Assembly: GCF_001654455.1 (NCBI RefSeq)
Contig: NZ_CP015772.1
Coordinates: 62,001 to 126,000, forward strand
DNA: 64,000 nt
Direction: 5' to 3'
Source of the DNA: Niabella ginsenosidivorans
GTDB lineage: Bacteria; Bacteroidota; Bacteroidia; Chitinophagales; Chitinophagaceae
The notes beneath the pieces are model-generated. The model saw only the letters and a list, made by a program, of their open reading frames with translations, was not told the DNA's origin and searched no databases. Each line of letters starts with the position of its first letter. Position 1 is the stretch's first letter. Below are positions 34,713-42,608 of this stretch, piece after piece. Position numbers and translations under genes: made by a program.

Positions 34713-35687
34713 ATGGGCTTATTTGATAAACGTGTCAACTACAAACCTTTCGAGTATCCGGAAGTGCTGAAATTTACTGAAGCGATCAATAAATCCTTCT
34801 GGGTACATTCAGAAGTGGATTTTACCGCTGATGTACAGGATTTTCACAGTCACCTGAATACGGCGCAGCGGAATGCGATTAAAAACAGCCTGCTGGCAAT
34901 AGCTCAGATAGAGGTGGCCGTAAAATCTTTCTGGGGCAGTTTATACAACCATATGCCAAAGCCGGAGCTGAACGGGCTGGGCAGTACATTTGCAGAATGC
35001 GAGTTCCGCCACTCTGAGGCCTATTCCCGTTTACTGGAAGTACTGGGTTATAATGATGAGTTCTCAAAACTGATCCAAGAACCGGTAATTGCAAAACGCA
35101 TACAATACCTTTCAGAAGCGCTGAAAGACGCTAAATCGAACGACCATAAAGAATACACCCTGTCTCTGATCCTGTTTTCCATTTTAATAGAGAATGTTTC
35201 ACTGTTCAGCCAGTTTGCCATCATCCTGTCTTTTACCCGTTTTCGCGGGCTGATGAAAAATGTAAGCAACATTATTGCGTGGACATCGGTTGATGAGCAG
35301 ATACACGCAAATGCCGGTATTTACCTGATCAATAAAATAAAGGAAGAATATCCTGAACTGATCGACGAAGCAATGGAATACCGGATCATGGCGCTGGTAA
35401 AAGATTCTATTGAAGTGGAGAGCAAAATTGTGGACTGGATCTTTTCTGAAGGGGCAATTGATACCATTAACAAAACAGACCTGCTGAACTTTATGAAGTT
35501 CAGGGTAGATGAAAGTTTTGAGAAACTGGGATTTCCCAAGCAGTTCCACATTTCGCTGGAAGAGTACCGCCCGATGCAGTGGTTTGAAGAGGAAGTATTT
35601 GCAAATAGTCTGGATGATTTTTTTGCAAAACGCCCAGTGGAATATACCAAGCACGACAAGAGTATTACGTATAACGACCTTTTTTAG
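34713..35687 (+). CDS. nrdB: Ribonucleoside-diphosphate reductase beta subunit (class I)
   Basis: A 324-residue ferritin-like radical subunit that makes the radical needed by NrdA. The metal site reads Glu67 (QIEVAVKSFW), Glu97-x-x-His100 (ECEFRHSEAY), a later Glu in SILIENVSLF and Glu/His in SVDEQIHANAG. Tyr104 stands where the tyrosyl radical forms (His plus 4, as in Escherichia coli). The first ligand, Asp in the Escherichia coli enzyme, appears to be Glu here. It is read from the riboswitch leader, with nrdA 193 bases downstream. The C-terminus (ITYNDLF) is the likely NrdA-binding tail. Confidence 0.92.
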   Translation: MGLFDKRVNYKPFEYPEVLKFTEAINKSFWVHSEVDFTADVQDFHSHLNTAQRNAIKNSLLAIAQIEVAVKSFWGSLYNHMPKPELNGLGSTFAECEFRHSEAYSRLLEVLGYNDEFSKLIQEPVIAKRIQYLSEALKDAKSNDHKEYTLSLILFSILIENVSLFSQFAIILSFTRFRGLMKNVSNIIAWTSVDEQIHANAGIYLINKIKEEYPELIDEAMEYRIMALVKDSIEVESKIVDWIFSEGAIDTINKTDLLNFMKFRVDESFEKLGFPKQFHISLEEYRPMQWFEEEVFANSLDDFFAKRPVEYTKHDKSITYNDLF

Positions 35688-35880
35688 CGGAGGCGGGTTT
35701 TGTAGCTGTCCTGTGGCCGGAACAATGACCCCGATAGCTATCGGAATGCAACACCTGCCTTCCGGACAGGAGGCGTTGCTGCTATAGGTAGTGCAGCAGG
35801 TAAAAAAATAAAATTGCAGAACAATAAGAAACCTGTCCGCAGGAGGCAGGAAATAAATAGCAAACTATAATAGTAAATAT
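35688..35880 (+). other. Intergenic region with palindromes between nrdB and nrdA
   Basis: Contains a perfect 14-base palindrome CCGATAGCTATCGG (about 35732-35745) and an imperfect stem from GCAACACCTGCC to AGGAGGCGTTGC. No gene is seen. These stems may tune the ratio of the two subunits or be remnants of a palindromic repeat. Confidence 0.4.
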
Positions 35881-37527
35881 ATGGAAAGGCTTTGGTGGAA
35901 AAACGAAGAAAGTGAACAGATCCTGAACAGGGGATATCTGTTGAACGGTGAAACAGTAGAAAAAGCAATAGACCGTGTTTGTACGGCGGCAGCGCAGCGC
36001 CTGTACAAGCCGGAGCTGAAGGAAGCCTTTAAAGAAATGGTGGAAAACGGGTGGATGAGCTTCAGCTCGCCCATCTGGGCCAATATGGGAACAGAAAGAG
36101 GATTGCCGATCTCCTGTTTTAACGTACATATGCCGGATAATATTGAAGGCATTACCCATAAGCTGGGCGAAGTGATCATGCAGACAAAAATAGGCGGGGG
36201 CACCTCAGCTTACTTCGGATCATTGCGGGGGCGCGGCAGTGCGGTTACTGATAATGGCAAGAGCAGTGGTGCCGTAAGCTTTATGCGCCTGTTTGATACG
36301 GCAATGGACACTATCTCTCAGGGAGGCGTACGCCGGGGCGCTTTTGCTGCTTACCTGGATATTGACCACCCGGATATTGCGGAGTTTTTGAATATTAAGG
36401 ATATCGGGCATCCTATTCAGAACCTGTTCTATGCAGTTTGTGTACCGGATTACTGGATGCAGGAAATGATTGACGGTGATATTGCAAAAAGAGAGATCTG
36501 GGCACGTGTGCTGGAAAGCCGCCAGCAAAAGGGATTGCCTTATATTTTCTTTACAGATAATGTAAACCGGGCAAAACCACAGGTGTATAAAGACAATAAT
36601 CTTATTATACATGGCAGCAATCTTTGTTCTGAAATAATGCTGCCTTCAACTGAAGATGAATCATTTATCTGTTGTCTTTCCTCCCTGAATCTGGAGCTGT
36701 ATGATGAATGGAAAGATACAGATGCCATTAAGCTGGCAGTGTTCTTCCTGGATGCTGTATTACAGGAATTTATTGCAAAAACAGAAGGGAATCATTACCT
36801 GGCCAATGCCAATCGTTTTGCAAAGCGGCACAGGGCGCTTGGTTTAGGCGTATTGGGATGGCATTCTTATCTGCAACGCAATATGATCGCTTTTGAAAGC
36901 ATGAAGGCAAAACAATTAACACATTCTATCTTTTCCGAGCTGCAGGAAAAAACAGAAAAAGCAACCATAGAACTGGCGCGTATTTATGGCGAGCCCGATT
37001 TGCTGAAAGGATATGGCCGCCGCAATACCACGGTAATGGCTATTGCACCAACGACTTCATCTTCAGCCATATTGGGACAATCTTCCCCCGGTATTGAACC
37101 GTTTGTAAGCAATTATTATAAGGCTGGTTTATCAAAAGGGAACTTTATCCGCAAGAACAAATATTTAAAAGCGCTGTTACAGGAAAAGGGAATGGATACG
37201 GAAGATGTATGGCGCAGTATTATGCTGAACCATGGCAGCGTACAGCACCTGGAAGGGCTAACAACCCATGAAAAGGATGTGTTTAAAACGTTCCGCGAAA
37301 TAAGCCAGCTGGAAATTATTCAGCAGGCGTCCATCCGCCAGAAATTTGTAGATCAGGGGCAAAGCCTGAACCTGAACATACCTCCGGGGCTGCCCGTAAA
37401 AGAGGTCAACAAGCTATTGATAGAAGCCTGGAAGCTGGGTGTAAAATCATTATACTATCAGCGTAGTCAAAGCGTTTCCAAAGAACTGGTTACTACATTA
37501 ACGGTTTGCAGCAGCTGTGAATCCTAA
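35881..37527 (+). CDS. nrdA: Ribonucleoside-diphosphate reductase alpha subunit, short form without ATP cone
   Basis: A 548-residue catalytic subunit. It carries ISCFNVHMPD (first active-site Cys), IGGGTSAYFGSLRGRGS, SNLCSEIMLP (Asn, radical Cys, Glu) and CCLSSLNLE, plus a C-terminal CSSC pair that passes electrons from thioredoxin. It begins right at the catalytic region, with no N-terminal ATP-cone, and is much shorter than the common 750-850-residue enzymes. Activity would therefore not be switched by dATP at an ATP-cone. It makes deoxyribonucleotides from ribonucleoside diphosphates. A strong terminator follows the gene. Confidence 0.92.
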   Translation: MERLWWKNEESEQILNRGYLLNGETVEKAIDRVCTAAAQRLYKPELKEAFKEMVENGWMSFSSPIWANMGTERGLPISCFNVHMPDNIEGITHKLGEVIMQTKIGGGTSAYFGSLRGRGSAVTDNGKSSGAVSFMRLFDTAMDTISQGGVRRGAFAAYLDIDHPDIAEFLNIKDIGHPIQNLFYAVCVPDYWMQEMIDGDIAKREIWARVLESRQQKGLPYIFFTDNVNRAKPQVYKDNNLIIHGSNLCSEIMLPSTEDESFICCLSSLNLELYDEWKDTDAIKLAVFFLDAVLQEFIAKTEGNHYLANANRFAKRHRALGLGVLGWHSYLQRNMIAFESMKAKQLTHSIFSELQEKTEKATIELARIYGEPDLLKGYGRRNTTVMAIAPTTSSSAILGQSSPGIEPFVSNYYKAGLSKGNFIRKNKYLKALLQEKGMDTEDVWRSIMLNHGSVQHLEGLTTHEKDVFKTFREISQLEIIQQASIRQKFVDQGQSLNLNIPPGLPVKEVNKLLIEAWKLGVKSLYYQRSQSVSKELVTTLTVCSSCES

Positions 37528-37550
37528 GAGAACAGGTATCAGTTATTAGA

Positions 37551-37580
37551 GGGCCGTTTCCACAGAAACGGCCCTTTTGT
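37551..37580 (+). terminator. Rho-independent terminator of nrdA
   Basis: Perfect 10-bp arms GGGCCGTTTC (37551-37560) and GAAACGGCCC (37565-37574) with loop CACA, followed by TTTTG. It begins 24 bases after the nrdA stop. Confidence 0.93.
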
Positions 37581-37750
37581 TTATGCGCTGCCTTCTCTGG
37601 TTCTTGACCAGGAATTCTATATAATGAACTACCAGGATCAATAATTTGGCCGGGAATTACGAAAACACCGTTGCAATTTTTGGCGGTACCAGCCGGTATA
37701 CCCTGTAATCTAGGCTGCTGGTTCAATAGCGCAGGAAATTGAAAGTGAAT

Positions 37751-37778
37751 AAAAAATCCCTGGTTCATGAACCAGGGA
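37751..37778 (-). terminator. Rho-independent terminator of the susCD operon
   Basis: A perfect palindromic stem, TCCCTGGTTC / GAACCAGGGA (37757-37778), with six T following on the minus strand (A run 37751-37756). It lies 28 bases after the SusD stop. Confidence 0.9.
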
Positions 37779-37805
37779 TATATAATAGAAAACCGTTCTG
37801 CTGAG

Positions 37806-39452
37806 TTAAAAAGAAGGGTATCCTGGATTCTGCACAAGGTTAGGATTAGAAGAATGTTGCGCATCCGGAATAGGGAATAGCCTTGTATAAGTTCCTGCAT
37901 CGGCTGCTTTTTTGGGAGAGCGGGTACCGCCACGTGCACCGTCAAAATAATGTGTTCCGTCTGCTACATCAAAGCGGATCAGATCCTGCCTTCTCCAGCC
38001 TTCCCAGGCAAGCTCCCGGGCTCTTTCTGCTAAAAGGTTGGCAGGGGTTATATTCGCAGTTGTCCAATTGTGTGCTGCATCACCACTATAAGCCCGAAGC
38101 CGAACTTGGTTTACCAGGTCTGCAGCGGAACCGGTTGCGCCTACTGCTGCGCCGCGCATGATCGCTTCTGCGCGCATAAGCAAAATATCTGCTAACCGGA
38201 ATAAAACAACATCATTGCTCTGGCTGCCATTAGCACCTGCCTCAGGATAATATTTTATTTGCCGGGCCCCGGAAATCCGGCCAGCGGCAGTTGGATCGGA
38301 TAAAAGAGTGAAATTGGGCTGATATGCTAAAGGAATATTATCAAACAAGGAGTCGGTCTTTGAGAAGACCAGTACATTTTTATCCGGAGGATAGGGGTAC
38401 AGGTCAGAATACTGTTGACCAACTAAAAACTGGCCGGTCCGCTGATCCTTAAATGTCCGGTAAATTTTGCCTGCATTTGTTGAGTAAACAGAAGTTGTGT
38501 CATAATTGCCATAATAGAAATCGCCGTGTGTGCACCAGCCATTATACATACTGCCCGGAAGCAAACCAAATGTTGGGTTCTGGTTATAGTGTAATGTTTG
38601 GCGTTCCTTGTCGTTCCCGGTAATATACTTGTTGTCAAAAGGAACAACGAATATATTTTCTTTGGAATTGTCATTGGTTGGCTTGAAATTATCAAAATAT
38701 CCAGGCTCCAGTGAATATTTGCCTGAGAGAATTATGGAGTCGCAAGCCGCAGCGCAATCTGCCCAATGAGCAGTTCCCGTGTAAACCTGGGCATTCAGAT
38801 ACAATTTAGCCAGTGTTGCGAAGGCCATCCATTTTGTTACCCTACCATAAGTTGAATTATCAACTGTTGAGCTTAGTAAAGGAATACTGGCCTTTAACTC
38901 TGCTTCAATAAATGTATACACTTCCTGGCGGGTGTTATTTTTAACCGTGCTTGGATCTGTCTGGAAGCTGCTTACAATTGGCACATTTCCGAAATTATCC
39001 ACGGCCAGTAAATAGTAATAGGCCCTCAGTGCTTTTAATTCTGCATTTATATTGTCAATATTGGAAGGCTTTTCGGGTAAGCCGTTCACCACGTCCAATA
39101 TAAAGTTGCATTTTCCGATCCCTCCAAAAATGGTGGACCAGGCATTATTTACTGTTTCTTCAGTTGGCGTCCAGTTATGTAAATAAACCCGTTGGTGATT
39201 CCCATTATCATACCAGTCATTTCCACGGGTAGGAATAATGATTTCGTCCGTAGACACGCCATTCAGTTCCTGGAAGTCCCATACACATAATCCTTGTAAT
39301 TGAGTATACGCCGGGGCTATACCCGCAGCTACCTGATCAGGTGTTTTCCAGAAATTGGCGTTTTCAATGTTACTGTAAACGGGTGTATCTAACTTGGTAC
39401 ATCCGGATGCGACCCCTAATATAATCGCAGTTATAATAAATATTTTTTTCAT
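37806..39452 (-). CDS. SusD/RagB family outer-membrane lipoprotein
   Basis: A 548-residue lipoprotein (lipobox GVASGC, Cys18). The sequence shows the SusD pattern: TPVYSNIENANFWKTPDQVAAG near the start, a TPR-like core with LRAYYYLLAVDNFGNVPIV, and the late RADILLMRAEAIMRG, LAERARELAWEGWRRQDLIRFD and FPIPDAQHSSNPNLVQNPGY. SusD proteins lie on the outer surface and lid a SusC channel, binding glycans or other ligands. No glycosidase or sensor gene lies beside this pair, so the ligand is unknown. ATG at 39452 chosen over an upstream start at 39476. Confidence 0.95.
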   Translation of the reverse strand: MKKIFIITAIILGVASGCTKLDTPVYSNIENANFWKTPDQVAAGIAPAYTQLQGLCVWDFQELNGVSTDEIIIPTRGNDWYDNGNHQRVYLHNWTPTEETVNNAWSTIFGGIGKCNFILDVVNGLPEKPSNIDNINAELKALRAYYYLLAVDNFGNVPIVSSFQTDPSTVKNNTRQEVYTFIEAELKASIPLLSSTVDNSTYGRVTKWMAFATLAKLYLNAQVYTGTAHWADCAAACDSIILSGKYSLEPGYFDNFKPTNDNSKENIFVVPFDNKYITGNDKERQTLHYNQNPTFGLLPGSMYNGWCTHGDFYYGNYDTTSVYSTNAGKIYRTFKDQRTGQFLVGQQYSDLYPYPPDKNVLVFSKTDSLFDNIPLAYQPNFTLLSDPTAAGRISGARQIKYYPEAGANGSQSNDVVLFRLADILLMRAEAIMRGAAVGATGSAADLVNQVRLRAYSGDAAHNWTTANITPANLLAERARELAWEGWRRQDLIRFDVADGTHYFDGARGGTRSPKKAADAGTYTRLFPIPDAQHSSNPNLVQNPGYPSF

Positions 39453-39482
39453 TGCACTCTTTTTTATAATAAGCAATTCACG

Positions 39483-42446
39483 TTATTTTATTGAAATATT
39501 AACTCCTAGGCTGAAAGATCTTGCCTTGTAATATGCATTATCTGCATTAAACATATCAATATAAGAATTATTGGTTCCGGTAACCTGAATTTCCGGATCT
39601 AATCCTTTATACTTTGTAATTACAAACAGGTTATTGCCTGTTACAAAAACCCTTAAATTATCAAAATGGTCGGAGACTTTGCCAATCGTATAACTTAAGG
39701 TCGCATTATCCATTCTTAGGAAGGAGGCATTCTGAAGCCATTTATCAGACGCTACCTTATCATCCTTGTCTCCGCTTTCCAGACCGGTTTTAGTCGTATT
39801 TCCATTTTTGAGGTTTCCTATATTATCAATAAGCATCCGGGTATTATTGAAATTCTTCAGGCCGGATACACCGCGCAGGAAAAAATTCAAGCTCAATTTT
39901 TTATAGGAAATTGAATTGTTAATACCGTAAGTAAATTTAGGTGCGGGGTCAATATAACGCTTCATATCATTATTTAAAGCGTCTTTACCTACCGTCCCGC
40001 CTTTTCCATCGTCAAAGAGCTCTTTTCCTTTGTCATCCAGGCCTACGTAATGCGGTAAATAAAATACATAAGGTGAGTAGCCTACCTGCAAATAGGTAAT
40101 AGGTGAATTGGATAAACCTCTTCCCACGGCATAACCTGCAGGAATGTGATCAGTATTCAGATCATAACCATTATAAGTTCCTGCCAGGCTTTGTACTTTT
40201 GTTTTTACAAAGCTGATTTGACCGCCTAAACTCCAGTTAACCTGCTCTCCCCGTATAATATCACCATTCAGTTGTATCTCCAAACCTTTGTTTGTTAAGT
40301 CACCCACATTTGCCCAGATGTTGTTTACAAAGAATGGTGGTGTTGGTACGGTATAATTATATAACAGGTCTTTGGTCTTGTCACTAAACACATTTATATT
40401 CCCCGAAAACCTGTTTCTGAATAATGCAAAGTCGAGTTGGAAATTAGCTCCCTGCCTGGTTTCCCATCTCAGATCAGGATTAGCGTTTTGTGAGGGTGAA
40501 TATGCTGTCCGATAATTAAAGCTGGGTGTGGCAGGGTTATAAAACGTACCACTTCCTCCTAAAAGCAATAAGGTCTGATAGGGGGTCAATGCATCAGAGT
40601 TACCGGTTCTACCCCAACCAGCACTGAGTTTTAATTCGTTGATCCAACCGATATATTTTATAAATTCCTCCTGACTTAACCGCCATGCTGCAGATACAGA
40701 CGGGAAATATCCCCATTGGTGGTTGATACCAAATTTAGAGGATCCATCTCTTCTGAGGCTTGCTGTAAGATAATAGCGGGCATCATAATTATACATTATA
40801 CGTCCCATAAATGAAATCAGCCTATAGGCATTTTTATAGGAAGCAATCGTATTCTTTGCCGGGTTGCCGCCACCAAGGTTATTGTTCTGATTAGGGTCAT
40901 ATAAATAGTTTTCACCGGCTGCGTTTGAATTATCGTATGTAAAATAGTTATATTCATAAACACCGGTTGCATTGATATTGTGTTTCCCAAAACTTTTTAC
41001 ATAAAAAGCATGCAATTCGCCCCGTTTTGAATCGTTGTTTTCTGAATATTTACTTCCGCTATTAATATTTCCGTAACCAGGTAATACAGGGGTATATGCA
41101 TCCGTCTGCCTATTAAAGAAAGACATAGAACCGGCGGCGCCCAATTTTAGCCCGTCAATGATCTCGTAATCAATTGATCCGTTCCACAAATTTGTCTGGT
41201 CTCTTGATTGGTTTAGCCGCATTTCCTGTAATGGAACCGGGTTATAAATATCATAGTCATTTCTGAATGCATAATAAGCTCCTGTTGAATCATAGACCGG
41301 TGCTATTGGTGCCATCTGCAACACATAGTAGAAAATATTAAAATCGGTCCATTTTCTGATTGCGCGGTTCGCATTAATGCCCAGGTTAATAACCAGCTTA
41401 TTATTTAATGCTTTTTGCTGGGCATTGAAATTTAAGCCGTACATTTCTTTGCCGGAATTGATGACAATTCCTTCATTCTTTAAATAGCTCAAAGAACCAT
41501 GATAAGTAAAGCCGCCGGTTCCCCCGGATATGCCTACATTATGACTGGTGGTAGGAGCTGTACGGGTTATTGCATCGACCCAATCCGTATTCCCATTACG
41601 TAAGGTGGAACCCCCTGCGAAGTTATCAGTAGTACCTCCGGCGTCAGTAAATTCCTTGGCATTCAGCAAGTCATATTTTTTGGCATTTTTATCAAACCCG
41701 ATCGTTCCGGTATAATCGATCACCGCCTTTCCGGCAGCTCCCTTCTTGGTAGATATTAATATAACACCGTTTGCTCCCCTGGCACCATAAATAGCAGTTG
41801 CTGATGCATCTTTTAAAATGTCGTAGGTTACGATATCAGCCGGACTGATACTGGAAATCTGATTTGGATCCGGCAATTGTACTCCATCAACCACAATCAA
41901 GGGCGCCTGGTTTCCTGCAAGGGAAGTTTGACCACGCAACCGGATACTTATATTCTGGTTGGGATCGCCACTGGGTTGAGTAATAACCACGCCCGAAACT
42001 TTGCCTGCGATCTGCTGCATGGGATTGGTAATAGGACCCTGATTAAATTCTTTACTGGAAACGTTGGCAACTGCTCCGGTAACATCTTTTTTCCGGGCAG
42101 TACCGTATCCGATAACCACCACTTCGTTCAGGTCGCTTTTCTGCTCTTCTTTTAATACAATGGTCAGTGGTTCAGTACCGGAGATGGCTACGTTCTGGGT
42201 AATAAAGCCAATAGCACTGACTTCCACAGATGTTGTATTGCCCGGAACAGTTATTTGGAAATTTCCATCTGCATCAGCAGCAGTGCCGGTCTGGCTTTTC
42301 TTTTCCAGGATGCTGGCTCCCGGAACAGCCATCCCTTTTTCATCTGTAACTTTCCCGGTAATTGTTTTTGTTTGTGAAAAGGCTGAAACAGCCCAGAATA
42401 CTCCCAGCAACGCCAGCAGTATTTTTCGCGGAGTTTTATTTTTCAT
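39483..42446 (-). CDS. SusC/RagA family TonB-dependent outer-membrane transporter
   Basis: A 987-residue porin-like transporter. Signal peptide, then a carboxypeptidase-regulatory-like domain (ITGKVTDEKGMAVPGASILEK, about 30-110), a plug domain starting LNEVVVIGYGTARKKDVTGAV and a long beta-barrel. The SusC hallmark RGANGVILISTKKG is present in the plug. SusC proteins import ligands bound by SusD with energy from TonB. It overlaps nothing and the SusD gene starts 30 bases downstream, so they form one operon. The ATG at 42446 is chosen; a TTG six codons earlier is less likely. Confidence 0.95.
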   Translation of the reverse strand: MKNKTPRKILLALLGVFWAVSAFSQTKTITGKVTDEKGMAVPGASILEKKSQTGTAADADGNFQITVPGNTTSVEVSAIGFITQNVAISGTEPLTIVLKEEQKSDLNEVVVIGYGTARKKDVTGAVANVSSKEFNQGPITNPMQQIAGKVSGVVITQPSGDPNQNISIRLRGQTSLAGNQAPLIVVDGVQLPDPNQISSISPADIVTYDILKDASATAIYGARGANGVILISTKKGAAGKAVIDYTGTIGFDKNAKKYDLLNAKEFTDAGGTTDNFAGGSTLRNGNTDWVDAITRTAPTTSHNVGISGGTGGFTYHGSLSYLKNEGIVINSGKEMYGLNFNAQQKALNNKLVINLGINANRAIRKWTDFNIFYYVLQMAPIAPVYDSTGAYYAFRNDYDIYNPVPLQEMRLNQSRDQTNLWNGSIDYEIIDGLKLGAAGSMSFFNRQTDAYTPVLPGYGNINSGSKYSENNDSKRGELHAFYVKSFGKHNINATGVYEYNYFTYDNSNAAGENYLYDPNQNNNLGGGNPAKNTIASYKNAYRLISFMGRIMYNYDARYYLTASLRRDGSSKFGINHQWGYFPSVSAAWRLSQEEFIKYIGWINELKLSAGWGRTGNSDALTPYQTLLLLGGSGTFYNPATPSFNYRTAYSPSQNANPDLRWETRQGANFQLDFALFRNRFSGNINVFSDKTKDLLYNYTVPTPPFFVNNIWANVGDLTNKGLEIQLNGDIIRGEQVNWSLGGQISFVKTKVQSLAGTYNGYDLNTDHIPAGYAVGRGLSNSPITYLQVGYSPYVFYLPHYVGLDDKGKELFDDGKGGTVGKDALNNDMKRYIDPAPKFTYGINNSISYKKLSLNFFLRGVSGLKNFNNTRMLIDNIGNLKNGNTTKTGLESGDKDDKVASDKWLQNASFLRMDNATLSYTIGKVSDHFDNLRVFVTGNNLFVITKYKGLDPEIQVTGTNNSYIDMFNADNAYYKARSFSLGVNISIK

Positions 42447-42469
42447 GTACAATCGTTTTTTCAAAAATA

Positions 42470-42484
42470 GTGTATTTAATACAC
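42470..42484. promoter_or_regulatory. Palindrome upstream of susC
   Basis: GTGTATTTAATACAC, 7-bp arms around a single central base, 24 bases before the susC start. Its place in the leader of a susCD operon makes it a candidate operator, but no regulator gene is adjacent. Confidence 0.4.
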
Positions 42485-42589
42485 ATTAACAAAATTTAAA
42501 CAATCTGTTTTGAAAGCCTTAACGAAAAACAAAAGAAGGTTTACCATTTTCTGTAACTGGAAATTCATCGGTGTTCTGCTCCAATTTAT

Positions 42590-42597
42590 TAATTTTG
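42590..42597 (+). promoter_or_regulatory. Bacteroidota -7 element for recQ
   Basis: TAATTTTG, an exact TAnnTTTG match, 12 bases before the first ATG. If used, transcription starts only about 5 bases before the ATG at 42609, or before the second ATG at 42618. No -33 element is clear. Confidence 0.4.
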
Positions 42598-42608
42598 AAG
42601 GGCAATAA

